64,000 bases of DNA, from assembly GCA_964433755.1 (NCBI GenBank), contig CAYSSR010000001.1, positions 682,001 through 746,000 on the forward strand, given 5' to 3'. The stretch comes from JAUVXJ01 sp964433755 (GTDB lineage Bacteria; Chloroflexota; Anaerolineae; UBA7937; B3-Chlor). The notes below the pieces were generated by a model. The model did not search any database. It had not been told where the DNA came from and was given only the letters and a program-made list of their open reading frames with translations. Below are positions 17,288-26,254 of the stretch, piece after piece. Every line of letters begins with the position of its first letter. The first letter of the stretch is position 1. Made by a program: the position numbers and the translations under genes.

Positions 17288-17770
17288 TCAGAGCTTGTAT
17301 CCGATCTGGCGTAGGAACGCCTTGCGCTCTGTTACGTCGTCCTCGGTCTCTATGCCTTTGGGCTTCTGACCATCAACGACTCCGAGCACACCTCGGCCCA
17401 GTTCCGTTTCTATTAGGACGACCTCCACCGGGTTCGCCGTCGCACAGAAGATGGAACAGACCTCGGGAACCTGTTTGATGGCTCCCAGCACGTTGACGGG
17501 AAAGGCATCCCTGAGGACGATGATGAAGGTATGGCCCGCCGAAAGCGCGTAGGCGTTGTCCTGCGCGAGTTTCGTCAACTCGCTGTCGTTTCCACTGGCA
17601 CGGACCAGACAAGGCCCGGAGGCCTCACAAAAGGCCACGCCAAACTTGATGCCCGGCACTGCGTTGACCAGCGCCTCGTGAATGTCCTCGACCGTCTTGA
17701 TGAAATGCGACTGGCCAAGGATGATATTGCTGTCTTCGGGCTTGTCAATCTTCACCACCAACGTGTCCAT
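17288..17770 (-). CDS. Adenosine-specific kinase (DUF355 family)
   Basis: About 160 residues matching the small adenosine-specific kinase family best known from archaea. Signature stretches include NIILGQSHFIKTVEDIHEAL, GIKFGVAFCEASGPCLVR, the GNDSELTKLAQDNA segment and GHTFIIVLRDAFPVNVL. These proteins phosphorylate adenosine to AMP and are unrelated to PfkB kinases. ATG at 17770 is preceded by GGGAGGT at good spacing, so the six-codon extension is rejected. Its 19-bp distance to the HIT gene suggests a small adenosine-nucleotide operon. Confidence 0.88.
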   Translation of the reverse strand: MDTLVVKIDKPEDSNIILGQSHFIKTVEDIHEALVNAVPGIKFGVAFCEASGPCLVRASGNDSELTKLAQDNAYALSAGHTFIIVLRDAFPVNVLGAIKQVPEVCSIFCATANPVEVVLIETELGRGVLGVVDGQKPKGIETEDDVTERKAFLRQIGYKL

Positions 17771-17789
17771 GTGCAATCGACCTCCCATC

Positions 17790-18158
17790 CTACGTCATTA
17801 GGTGCTTCCAGCGCAAGGTCATTCCGTCTGGTTGCATGGACTTGCCGCCGAGCAGATGCAGGTGTAGGTGGTCTACCATTTGACCCGCATCGGGACCTGT
17901 GTTGATCACGAGCCGGTAGCCTCTGCCAGCTATTCCTGCTTCCTCTGCGAGCGCATGTGCTTCCGAGAACATCCTGACCAGTACTGAACTGTCCTTGTCG
18001 AGAAGCTCCTTCGCTGTGGATACGTGCTCGTTGGGGACGATGAGGATGTGGGTAGGTGCCTGGGGACGGATGTCACGGAAGGCCGTGATCTTCTCGTCTT
18101 GGTACAGAACCTCAGTCTCGCTCTTGCCCGCTACAATGCGGCAGAAGACGCAACTCAT
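17790..18158 (-). CDS. HIT family (HINT-type) nucleotide hydrolase
   Basis: A 122-residue histidine-triad protein beginning MSCVFCRIVAGK. The triad HLHLHLLGG lies at residues 97-105 and a fold-typical APTHILIVPNEH precedes it. HINT enzymes hydrolyse adenosine phosphoramidates and related AMP conjugates. The open frame continues 88 codons upstream but that part is not family-like, and ATG 18158 coincides with the family start. It sits directly upstream of the adenosine-specific kinase. Confidence 0.93.
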   Translation of the reverse strand: MSCVFCRIVAGKSETEVLYQDEKITAFRDIRPQAPTHILIVPNEHVSTAKELLDKDSSVLVRMFSEAHALAEEAGIAGRGYRLVINTGPDAGQMVDHLHLHLLGGKSMQPDGMTLRWKHLMT

Positions 18159-18211
18159 TCCAGAGCCCTCCCGGAGGGAAGTGGTGTAGACACTAGGCTG
18201 ACATGGACGGC

Positions 18212-19393
18212 CTAGGGCTCCAGGACCAGGTCCTGCTCCTGGAATACGTCCGAGGCGATGACAAAACGTTGAATCTCGCTGGTCCCCTCCAGGATCCGTG
18301 TTGCGCGCGCGTCTCTGTACACCCGCTCCACGGGTAGATCCCTGATGTAGCCGGCACCTCCGTGAAGCTGCACCGCTTTGTTGGCCACTCTGCACGCCAC
18401 TTCGGATCCGAAGAGCTTGCACATGGCCGCAAGCTTGGTGTAATTCTCCTCTTGCTCCGCAGCCCAGGCCGTCCGGTAGACCAGATAGCGGAGCGCCTCG
18501 ATCTCTGTGGCCATGTCGGCTATCATCCCCGAGACGGCCTGCTTCCTGGCCAAGGGTACGCCGAACTGCTCCCGATCGGTGGTGAACCTGACACTTGCCT
18601 CCATGGCTCCCTCGGCTGCGCCTAGACAGGTAGCGGCCATGCTCAGACGAGCGAAATCCTGCGTCTGGGCCACGATCTCAGCGCCCCTGCCAGGCTCGGC
18701 CGCTTCGCCACCCAGGAGACCCTCGGCGGGCACAACACAGCCATCGAAGAAGAGCTGGACGACGTGGCAGCCCCGAACGCCCATGGTGCGTTCCGTACGA
18801 CCGACCTTGAAGCCAGGGTAGCCCTTCTCCACGACGAACCCTGCTATCTCGTCCTCGGGAGGTCCTGGGACCAATCTGGCGAATACGGTGAAGATGTCCG
18901 CGATGTCGCCATTGGCGACGTAGATCTTGGAGCCGTGCAGGACGTAGTGGTCGTTCTCCCGCAGGGCAGTGGTCCGTATGCTCGACAGGTCCGATCCGGC
19001 GTCAGGCTCCGAGAGACAGAAGGCACCGATCTTCTCCCCCTTGGCTAGCGGTACCAGGTATTTGGTCTTCTGTTCATCGGTGCCACCCAGGTTGATGGCC
19101 ATAGCGCCTGCCGAGGTGTGGATGCCCAAAGAGCAAGCCGTGGCCAGGCAGGCTTTGGCCAACTCCTCCACCAGCAGGCAATAGCCGATGGCTCCAACCC
19201 CGGCTCCACCATACTCCTCTGCGAAAGGCAACCCCATGAATTCCATCTCTGCTGCCTTCTGCAGCGTTTCGAGGGGCGGGCGCTCCTCTTTGTCTATCGT
19301 ATCGGCAAGTGGCTGTACTTCGTTCTGGGCGAAGTCCCGGAACAACTCCTGGAACATCTGTTGTTCTTCGGTCAGGGCGAAGTCCATGGACAT
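18212..19393 (-). CDS. Acyl-CoA dehydrogenase
   Basis: A 393-residue FAD enzyme for the first step of beta-oxidation. The N-terminal helical domain begins MDFALTEEQQMFQELFRDFAQ. The middle beta domain has the FAD-loop motif GAFCLSEPDAGSD. The C-terminal domain contains KAVQLHGGAGYIRDLPVERVYRDARATRILEG-type sequence, in which the EGTSEIQR glutamate is the expected catalytic base. It is last in the operon, 6 bp after the enoyl-CoA hydratase. Chain-length preference cannot be read from the sequence. Confidence 0.94.
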   Translation of the reverse strand: MSMDFALTEEQQMFQELFRDFAQNEVQPLADTIDKEERPPLETLQKAAEMEFMGLPFAEEYGGAGVGAIGYCLLVEELAKACLATACSLGIHTSAGAMAINLGGTDEQKTKYLVPLAKGEKIGAFCLSEPDAGSDLSSIRTTALRENDHYVLHGSKIYVANGDIADIFTVFARLVPGPPEDEIAGFVVEKGYPGFKVGRTERTMGVRGCHVVQLFFDGCVVPAEGLLGGEAAEPGRGAEIVAQTQDFARLSMAATCLGAAEGAMEASVRFTTDREQFGVPLARKQAVSGMIADMATEIEALRYLVYRTAWAAEQEENYTKLAAMCKLFGSEVACRVANKAVQLHGGAGYIRDLPVERVYRDARATRILEGTSEIQRFVIASDVFQEQDLVLEP

Positions 19394-19399
19394 CCCCTC

Positions 19400-20185
19400 C
19401 TATTTGTCCTGGAACTTGGGTTGCCTCTTTTCCAGGAACGCGGTCAGCCCCTCACGCATGTCTTCTGTCTCCACTAGGCTGGAGAACTTCTCGGCCTCTA
19501 TCTCCAGACCCTCGGGGAGTCCGACAGCCAGGCCTTGGTTCACTGCCTCGATGGCGGCAGCGATCGATGGTTCTCCGAAGGACGCGATCTTCTTGGCCAA
19601 GCCGACTGCCGCCTTCATCACCTCGGTGCCGGGGACGGCTTTGTTGACCAGACCGATGTTGGCGGCCTCGGCACCTGTAATCCTGTCCCCTGTGAGGATC
19701 AACTCCAGCGCCTTGCCCTTTCCCACCAATCGGGCCAGCCTCTGAGTGCCTCCGAAGCCGGGTATGATGCCCAGCCCGATCTCCGGCTGTCCAAACATCG
19801 CTCTGTTGTTGGCTATGCGCATGTGGCAGGCCATGGCCAGTTCATTACCAGCGCCCAGGCAGTGCCCGGTGATGGCGGCGATAATGGGCTTGCGCGAGTT
19901 CTCGATACTCAGGAACAACTCGTGAACCTGCTGCACTATCGCCTTGGCTTCTGCGGGAGTCTTCAATTCCAGAATAGCGTTGATGTCGGCGCCGGCTACG
20001 AAGACCATCTGGCCTCCTGCCGTGAGTACGATGGCCTTGACCTCGTCGTCGGCCCATACCTCTGCCAGAGCACTCTGAAGATCGTCCACCACCGCTCGCG
20101 AGATCATGTTCACCGGAGGGTTGTCGATGGTGAGGATGGCTACGTGGTCCTCTCGCGCTACTTTTACGTGCTGCCTCTCAGTCAT
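19400..20185 (-). CDS. Enoyl-CoA hydratase
   Basis: About 261 residues of the crotonase family, hydrating trans-2-enoyl-CoA. The oxyanion and active-site region is GHCLGAGNELAMACHMRIA, and the second catalytic glutamate lies in QPEIGLGIIPGFGGTQRLARLVG; both Glu residues are kept, which favours hydratase over other crotonase activities. ATG at 20185 follows GGGGAG; the 23-residue upstream extension has no support. It lies between HADH and ACAD in the same operon. Confidence 0.93.
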   Translation of the reverse strand: MTERQHVKVAREDHVAILTIDNPPVNMISRAVVDDLQSALAEVWADDEVKAIVLTAGGQMVFVAGADINAILELKTPAEAKAIVQQVHELFLSIENSRKPIIAAITGHCLGAGNELAMACHMRIANNRAMFGQPEIGLGIIPGFGGTQRLARLVGKGKALELILTGDRITGAEAANIGLVNKAVPGTEVMKAAVGLAKKIASFGEPSIAAAIEAVNQGLAVGLPEGLEIEAEKFSSLVETEDMREGLTAFLEKRQPKFQDK

Positions 20186-20261
20186 TTCTGCTCCCCTCGA
20201 GAAACGCCTTGGTGTGCGGGTCACTGCGAACGAGGCGTCGCCGTTGGCCCACACAGCACTG

Positions 20262-21488
20262 CTAGCCTACGTGCTCCAGGAACCCTCTTTTTGTCTTCTC
20301 ACCGAGGTGATTGGCCCTCACGTGGAGCCGCAGGAGACGAGCTGGGTGAAACCTGGGTCCTAGTTCTCTCTTGAGCTGCTCCAGCTTGTCCAGCACTACA
20401 TCGAGGCCCATTCTGTCGGCCATAGCCAGCGGACCCATGCGCTCGTCGCCCATCTTCATGCCGATGCCAGCGATGGCAGCCATGTCGATGTCGCTGGCGG
20501 AGGCTACGTGCTCCTGGAGACACAGGATCGCTTCGTTGATCATGGGCATCATCAGCCTGTCCGTGCTGAACTCAGTCCCTGTCACGGCACCGGGCTGTGC
20601 CTGGATCTCCTCGACCATCTCTTGTACCGGTTCGTCGGTCTGGTCGCCGTATCCGTAGAAACCGGCACCTGCCCTCTCGCCCCAGCGACCGGCCTCGTAG
20701 AGCTTGCCGAAGATACTGGCAGCCTGGAGGCGGTCCCCATACTCCTCTGTCAAGTACTTGCCGGTGGTGTAGCAGATATCGACTCCGACCATGTCCATCA
20801 AGGTGAAGGGACCCATGGGCCAGCCGAAGCTCACCATCGCCGCGTCGATCTCCTGCGCAGTTCCCGCACCCTGCTCCAGGCAAAGGGCCGCTTCGTTGAG
20901 GTACGCCATGAGCAGGCGGTTGACGAGGAACCCGGGGCACTCCTGCACCACCACGGGTATCTTTCTCAGTGACTCTGAGAACATGACCACGTCGTTGACC
21001 GTCTCCTCGTCTGTGTCCAGGCCGGGGATGACCTCCACCAGCTTCATGATGTGCGCTGGGCTGAAAAAGTGCATGCCCACCATCTTGTTCGGCTTCCCCG
21101 TGGCCGCTCCCATCTCTGAGATGCTCAGGGCCGTGGTGTTCGAGGCGAGGATAGTGGTGTCCGGACAGACCTCCCGCACTTCCTTCAGCACTTGCTTCTT
21201 GAGATCCATGTTGTCCGGCACAGCTTCGATAACGATATCTGCATCCTCGAAGCCATCGTAGCTCAGAGTTGGCTGGATCAGATCCATCTTCTCCGTGAGG
21301 GTCGACGTGCTCATCTTGCCCTTGTCCACACGCCGTTGGTAGATGCTTTGGATGCGCTCGAGACCTTTATCCAGCAGCTCCTGGTCGATGTCCTTGAGAA
21401 CCACCGGCAACCCAGAGTAGGAGATGACCTGTGCGATTTCGGCGCCCATGAATCCCGCGCCCACGACTCCAGCCTTGAAGATGTACAT
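20262..21488 (-). CDS. 3-hydroxyacyl-CoA dehydrogenase
   Basis: A 408-residue NAD enzyme. The Rossmann domain has GVVGAGFMGAEIAQVIS, the ASNTTALSISE loop and HFFSPAHIMKLVEV, which carries the catalytic His. The C-terminal part has PGFLVNRLLMAYLNEA and a second HADH C-domain (MPMINEAILCLQEHVA, then GIGMKMGDERMGPL), so this is the single-function form with two C-terminal repeats and no fused hydratase. It performs the third step of beta-oxidation and is encoded between the hydratase and the small protein/thiolase genes. Confidence 0.94.
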   Translation of the reverse strand: MYIFKAGVVGAGFMGAEIAQVISYSGLPVVLKDIDQELLDKGLERIQSIYQRRVDKGKMSTSTLTEKMDLIQPTLSYDGFEDADIVIEAVPDNMDLKKQVLKEVREVCPDTTILASNTTALSISEMGAATGKPNKMVGMHFFSPAHIMKLVEVIPGLDTDEETVNDVVMFSESLRKIPVVVQECPGFLVNRLLMAYLNEAALCLEQGAGTAQEIDAAMVSFGWPMGPFTLMDMVGVDICYTTGKYLTEEYGDRLQAASIFGKLYEAGRWGERAGAGFYGYGDQTDEPVQEMVEEIQAQPGAVTGTEFSTDRLMMPMINEAILCLQEHVASASDIDMAAIAGIGMKMGDERMGPLAMADRMGLDVVLDKLEQLKRELGPRFHPARLLRLHVRANHLGEKTKRGFLEHVG

Positions 21489-21521
21489 CCTCTACCCTCC
21501 CTCCTGCGGTGCCGCCGGAAC

Positions 21522-21770
21522 CTACCAGGTCTTCAGGGGCAACGACGCTTCCGGCGAACCAATACGCACGAAGTACAGCCATTGGTCGGGATACTTGGCG
21601 AATGCCTTCTCATTGGCCTCGTTCAGGGTCTTCCCCAGGAAGTGATCCCTGCTCTCGGGATGGATGGCCACGATCTCGGCCACATGGTTCGACTCCAGGT
21701 CCTTCTTGAGTGTGTCGTACACCTCCTCTCCTGTGGCGATGAATTCCTTTCTCTGGGCTCTGTCGTACAT
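21522..21770 (-). CDS. Small conserved protein in beta-oxidation operon
   Basis: An 82-residue soluble protein with no membrane segment. A helical N-terminus is followed by NHVAEIVAIHPESRDHFLGKTLNEANEKAFAKYPD-like sequence and RIGSP. The order (strand, VAI-x-xES, Gly-Lys-Thr, Glu-Ala, YPD, R-I-G) is characteristic of a small uncharacterised family. It is held between thiolase and 3-hydroxyacyl-CoA dehydrogenase with short spacers, so it is cotranscribed with them; whether it acts in the pathway is unknown. Confidence 0.65.
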   Translation of the reverse strand: MYDRAQRKEFIATGEEVYDTLKKDLESNHVAEIVAIHPESRDHFLGKTLNEANEKAFAKYPDQWLYFVRIGSPEASLPLKTW

Positions 21771-21785
21771 CTCGATCCCTTCCCC

Positions 21786-22985
21786 TCACTTCCTCTCGAT
21801 GATCAGCGCGCCCCCCTGTCCACCACCGACACAGGCAGAGGCCATGCCCAGGCTGGCGTCTTGTTTGATCATCTCGTGGAGAAGCGTGACGGTGATCCTG
21901 GCGCCCGTGCAGCCGACGGGGTGGCCGAGGGCGATGGCTCCACCGTTTGGATTGACCTTCTCCCAGTCGAAGCCGTCCTTCTCCAGCTCTATTCCGCAGG
22001 CCAGCGCCTGGGCGGCGAAGGCCTCGTTCAGCTCGATGAGGTCGATATCCGCGAGCTTGAGGCCGGCCCTTTCCAGAGCAAGGGGTATGGCCTTGGTAGG
22101 GCCGATGCCCATGATCTCAGGCGGCACGCCGGCGTATGCATAGCTCCTGATGTAGGCCATGGGTTCCAGGCCCAGTTCGTCTGCTTTCTCCTTGCCCATT
22201 ACGATGAGCGCGGCCGAGCCGTCGGAGATAGGGCAGGCGTTGGCAGGAGTGACCATGCCGTCCTTCTTGAAAACCGTGGGGTAGAGGGCGGCTTTCTCCA
22301 CCGTCAGGCCAGCGTTGATGTTCTCGTCCTGGCTGACCTCCTCCCTGGCGACCTCCTGCCCAGCTATGCGCTTGATCACCGGCACGGGCACGATCTCGTC
22401 TCTGAACTTGCCCATGCGCGTAGCCATGAATGCCTTTCTGTGGCTCTGTACCGCGAATTCGTCTTGATCCTGGCGCGTGATCCCATAGAATGCGGCCAGG
22501 TTCTCCGCAGTTTGCCCCATGATCATGTCGCAGACGGGATCCGTCAGGCCCTCCCACAGGACGTCGATGAACTCTGTGCTTCGGAGCTTGAGTCCCCAGC
22601 GGGCTCCACGGACGGTATAGGGAGCGGAGCTCATGGATTCCGTACCGCCCACCAGGTATGCGTCGCCATCACCGGCCTTGATGCCCTGGCAAGCATTGGT
22701 GATCGCGACCATGCCGGACACACAGTTGCGCTGGACCGTATAGCCTGGGACGTGGGTGGGAACGCCAGCCATCAGTGCTGCCACACGGGCGACGTTTGGG
22801 GCATCCGAGAACTGGCCACAACACCCAAAGATGACGTCATCGAACACATTGGGGTCCAAGTCTGTTCGACTCATTACCTCGGCCATGACAATCCTGGCCA
22901 ATTCTTGAGGCGTTACGTCTCGTAGCCCTCCGCCGTGGCTGCCTATCGGAGTCCGTACCCCGCCCACGATGACGCTCTCGTTCAT
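21786..22985 (-). CDS. Acetyl-CoA acyltransferase (thiolase)
   Basis: A 399-residue thiolase. The nucleophilic Cys is in TVQRNCVSGM, the His in NPNGGAIALGHPVGCTGAR, and the second Cys in ACVGGGQGGALI. NEAFAAQAL is also intact. It performs thiolytic cleavage of 3-ketoacyl-CoA or the reverse condensation. ATG at 22985 follows AGGAG at 8 nt. It is the first gene of the five-gene beta-oxidation operon, with a candidate promoter (TTGTTC-17-TAGAAT) about 50-80 bp upstream. Confidence 0.95.
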   Translation of the reverse strand: MNESVIVGGVRTPIGSHGGGLRDVTPQELARIVMAEVMSRTDLDPNVFDDVIFGCCGQFSDAPNVARVAALMAGVPTHVPGYTVQRNCVSGMVAITNACQGIKAGDGDAYLVGGTESMSSAPYTVRGARWGLKLRSTEFIDVLWEGLTDPVCDMIMGQTAENLAAFYGITRQDQDEFAVQSHRKAFMATRMGKFRDEIVPVPVIKRIAGQEVAREEVSQDENINAGLTVEKAALYPTVFKKDGMVTPANACPISDGSAALIVMGKEKADELGLEPMAYIRSYAYAGVPPEIMGIGPTKAIPLALERAGLKLADIDLIELNEAFAAQALACGIELEKDGFDWEKVNPNGGAIALGHPVGCTGARITVTLLHEMIKQDASLGMASACVGGGQGGALIIERK

Positions 22986-23036
22986 CACAACATCTCCTGC
23001 CTAACAACATCACGTGCGAGGCCGCTTCCCGGCACT

Positions 23037-23065
23037 ATTCTACACGAAGAGGCCACAAAGAACAA
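23037..23065 (-). promoter_or_regulatory. Candidate promoter of the beta-oxidation operon
   Basis: Minus strand: TTGTTC (23060-23065), 17-bp spacer, TAGAAT (23037-23042). It is moderately close to the sigma-70 consensus and correctly placed upstream of the thiolase gene. It lies back to back with the mutL promoter. Confidence 0.5.
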
Positions 23066-23138
23066 CACCACGGATGCTGCTGTGGTCAATAGCAGCCGCT
23101 GGAGCGGTCTGGAAAGCCGAAGCGGCGCTTCCGTGCCG

Positions 23139-23168
23139 TTGGCAGACCACGAACCGCTATGATACAAT
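23139..23168 (+). promoter_or_regulatory. Candidate promoter of mutL operon
   Basis: TTGGCA (23139-23144), 18-bp spacer, TACAAT (23163-23168), about 58 bp before the mutL ATG. A good sigma-70-type match with correct orientation. Confidence 0.65.
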
Positions 23169-23225
23169 AGCTCAGGTGCTTTGGTGCCACGTGTCCGGAT
23201 CCGATTATGGTGGTCCCTCCAAGCT

Positions 23226-24965
23226 ATGGCTATTCAGATCCTATCCCAAGAGGTTGCATCGAGAATCGCGGCGGGCGAAGTCGTGGAGCGACCGGCGTCT
23301 GTCGTGAAGGAGTTGATAGAGAACTCCATCGACGCCGGTGCATCGGACATCAAGGTGGAGGTACGTCAGGGAGGACGAAGGCTGATCAGGGTCATCGATG
23401 ACGGGTGCGGCATCCCGCAGGGCGAGGTGCCGCTGGCGTTCGAACGCTATGCCACCAGCAAACTCCAGTCGGCCGAGCAACTTGCTGAGATCTCGACGTT
23501 GGGCTTCCGTGGGGAGGCCCTGCCGAGCATTGCTGCCGTGTCTCAGGTCACGGTCACGACGCGCGCGAAGGGTGAAGAGACGGGGACACTGATGCGGCTC
23601 GAGGGTGGACGGATCGTGCACCACGAGCCACACGGAGCTGCACAGGGCAGCGTGGTGACGGTGGAAAACCTGTTCTTCAATACCCCAGCTCGCCTGAAGT
23701 TCTTGCGCTCCGATGCAACTGAGGCGCTCCATATCAGCGAGATGGTAACCTGCTACGCTATGGCCTATCCAGCTTTGCGTCTTGGCCTGCTCACTGATGG
23801 GCGCACTGTGTTTCAGTCCAAAGGCACCGGGAATCTGTACGACGTGCTGGTGGACGTATACGGCCTCGAGGTCGCCGAACAGATGCTGAGAATCCCAAAC
23901 GGTGCGACGGGCGGGTCAGGCGTCTCCGTAAGCGGTTTCGTGGGCGATCCATTGCTGAATCGCTCACATGCCCGCAACGTGACCGTATTGGTGAATGGCC
24001 GCTGGGTCCGAGATCGGTTGACCAGCTATGCTGTCAGGGAGGCATACCACAGCCTCTTGCCGAAGGGGCGGCATCCTGTCGTGGTTCTACACCTGCAGAT
24101 ACCCTCCGATCAGGTGGACGTGAATGTACATCCGGCCAAGAGCGAGGTGCGGTTTCGCAACACCGGGGAAGTATTCTCGGCTGTGCAGAAGTCGGTGAGG
24201 CAGACGCTGGCTTCCATGGCGCCTATACCAGGCGACTCGGCGAGCTTCGGCTGGGAGGCCGTGGTGGAAACGAGGCAGGGTCGCCTTGTCGAGGCGGGGG
24301 AGAGGGGATGGCCACGACCTGGCGAACTGGCCCTGGAAGTGCAGCGCACAGGCGATGCGGGCATGTCTCTTGACGAGGATTCCGCCAAGGACAAGCTGCC
24401 CATGCTCCGGGTGCTGGGGCAGATTGGACGCACGTACATCGTCGCCGAGGGACCGACTGGTGTGTATCTCATAGACCAGCACGCGGCGCATGAGCGGGTG
24501 CTGTACGACCGCTTCGCGGAGGAAAGCGCAAGAGCCTCGGTCGCCTCACAGAGTCTGATGGAGCCGATCACCGTAGAGGTGGGGCCCAGACAGGCGGCAC
24601 TGGATGATGAGCGCATAGCCAAGCTGAGGGAATTCGGCTTCGATATCGAGGCCTTTGGCACGGGTACGTACCTGGTCCGCGCTGTACCAGCTATTCTCAA
24701 GGCGACGGACCTGGCCGATTCCATCGTGGACATCACGAGCGAAGCCCACGCCGCCGACGGTACGCGGCCGTGGGAAGAGGAGATCAGAATAGGTCTCGCG
24801 TGCCACGGTGCGGTCAAGGCCGGTGAAGTGCTCTCTATGGACCAGATGCAGGAGTTGGTGGTACAACTCGAACAGACCAGTCTGCCGCGCACGTGCCCGC
24901 ACGGACGACCCACGATGCTCCACGTGAGCGCCAGGCAGTTAGAACGAGGGTTCGGCAGGAGATAG
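23226..24965 (+). CDS. mutL: DNA mismatch repair protein MutL
   Basis: About 579 residues. The N-terminal GHKL ATPase has ERPASVVKELIENSIDAGA with E29, DDGCGI and TLGFRGEALPSIAAVS. The C-terminal half has the endonuclease-type motifs DQHAAHERVLYD, ACHGAVKAGE and CPHGRPT, so it belongs with the nicking MutLs of bacteria lacking MutH. The last Glu of DQHAx2Ex4E is Asp here. ATG at 23226 gives the canonical MAIQIL start. mutS is not in the window. The gene leads a plus-strand group with an exported protein and two glycosyltransferases. Confidence 0.96.
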   Translation: MAIQILSQEVASRIAAGEVVERPASVVKELIENSIDAGASDIKVEVRQGGRRLIRVIDDGCGIPQGEVPLAFERYATSKLQSAEQLAEISTLGFRGEALPSIAAVSQVTVTTRAKGEETGTLMRLEGGRIVHHEPHGAAQGSVVTVENLFFNTPARLKFLRSDATEALHISEMVTCYAMAYPALRLGLLTDGRTVFQSKGTGNLYDVLVDVYGLEVAEQMLRIPNGATGGSGVSVSGFVGDPLLNRSHARNVTVLVNGRWVRDRLTSYAVREAYHSLLPKGRHPVVVLHLQIPSDQVDVNVHPAKSEVRFRNTGEVFSAVQKSVRQTLASMAPIPGDSASFGWEAVVETRQGRLVEAGERGWPRPGELALEVQRTGDAGMSLDEDSAKDKLPMLRVLGQIGRTYIVAEGPTGVYLIDQHAAHERVLYDRFAEESARASVASQSLMEPITVEVGPRQAALDDERIAKLREFGFDIEAFGTGTYLVRAVPAILKATDLADSIVDITSEAHAADGTRPWEEEIRIGLACHGAVKAGEVLSMDQMQELVVQLEQTSLPRTCPHGRPTMLHVSARQLERGFGRR

Positions 24966-24973
24966 GGATCAAC

Positions 24974-26239
24974 ATGGAGGTACCGGCGTTGAGTAGGCTG
25001 TCTATATGGCTGGTGCTGGCGGTGACGTTGGGGTCAGTCTTGGTGTTGACCACCGCGTGTGCGGAGGGGCGTTCACTGGTATACGACGTTGAGATACAAC
25101 CGTCGACGATCTCTCCCAATGCCGACGGGGTGGACGATGTGGCGAGGATAAGCTACAAGGTATCTGGTCAGTGCCTGATCTACGTCTACTTCGTCGATCA
25201 AGAGGGACAGCAGCACGTCTTCCGCAACGGAAACAGACGTTCACCAGGCGAGTATGAAGCCTTGTTTGGGGGTGCCATCGAGGGTCAGGTGTTGCCGGAT
25301 GGCGAGTACGCCTGGGTAGTTGAGGCTGTGAATGAGAGTTCGGGCGAGAAGGAGACGGTCGACGGCCAGCTTACGATTACGGGGGCCGATAGCCAGGGGC
25401 CACCGATCGAGGACTTCACGGTCTATCCTGAGGTTTTCACTCCCAACCAGGACGGAATAAACGACCGCGTTGCCATCAGCTATCGCTTGCTGGAGCAGGC
25501 CGACGTGGAGGTCTATCTGCGGGACTCGGAGGGCCGGCACCACCCCGTAGGCCTCCCCAAGACGAGATGGGACGAGGATGACTTCGATCTGGAGGGAAGT
25601 CCCAGCAAGGTGGAACTTGAGCCGGGCCTGTGGGAGTATGACTACGATGGTGGAATCGATCTAGGAGCATCTCCACCAGTTGATGGTGACTACACAGTGG
25701 TGGTAGAAGCCGCAGACGCCGCCGGCAACATGGTGGTCAAGGAGGCCCCGTTGACGATCGAAGATGGCGGCCTGCCGTTGGCAGAGATCAAGACTGTGGA
25801 GTTCTATCCGGAGGTCCTTCCTCTCGGGGGCACCCTGCACGTGACGGTGTCCGTAGAGAACGTGGGTGCCATCGCCATTCGCACCAAAGGGCCTGCCTCA
25901 GGCACCACTTACACAAGTAGTGAGAACTTCAACACCCTGGGGTTCTACGAGGAACCAGGCATCTTCCGGGTGGGGGTTGATTTCGAGGGCAACAGCAGCG
26001 GGCGTTCCTACTCGTATCGGTGGCAGTTGGGGGAAGACGATGATCTGGAGGAGAGGATCATCAACGGCCAGAGACAGTTGTATCTGCTCCCCGGGCGGCG
26101 TGTGACAGTGGTGGGGCACATAACCATCATCGACGAGCCACCCACCATCGACCCTTACTACTGGGCCGGTCTGATCCATGAGCAGGTACGCATCGTGAAC
26201 GATAGGCAGAACCCCACCGAGATCAGCATCGGTTTCTGA
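24974..26239 (+). CDS. Exported protein with FlgD-like Ig repeats
   Basis: About 421 residues. An N-terminal hydrophobic segment ends in LVLTTAC, an imperfect lipobox with C29, so it is probably a lipoprotein. Two tandem beta-sandwich units each begin with a Ca-site-like motif, SPNADGVDD and TPNQDGIND, followed by ISYKV or ISYRL and a PDGEYAW/VDGDYTVVV element. This layout is typical of FlgD-like Ig domains of surface and secretion-sorted proteins. A third beta-rich C-terminal region (VTVSVENVGAIAI and WQLGEDDDLEERI) follows. It starts 8 bp after mutL and precedes two glycosyltransferases. Function unknown. Confidence 0.65.
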   Translation: MEVPALSRLSIWLVLAVTLGSVLVLTTACAEGRSLVYDVEIQPSTISPNADGVDDVARISYKVSGQCLIYVYFVDQEGQQHVFRNGNRRSPGEYEALFGGAIEGQVLPDGEYAWVVEAVNESSGEKETVDGQLTITGADSQGPPIEDFTVYPEVFTPNQDGINDRVAISYRLLEQADVEVYLRDSEGRHHPVGLPKTRWDEDDFDLEGSPSKVELEPGLWEYDYDGGIDLGASPPVDGDYTVVVEAADAAGNMVVKEAPLTIEDGGLPLAEIKTVEFYPEVLPLGGTLHVTVSVENVGAIAIRTKGPASGTTYTSSENFNTLGFYEEPGIFRVGVDFEGNSSGRSYSYRWQLGEDDDLEERIINGQRQLYLLPGRRVTVVGHITIIDEPPTIDPYYWAGLIHEQVRIVNDRQNPTEISIGF

Positions 26240-26254
26240 GGCCAGCGGGCCAGG

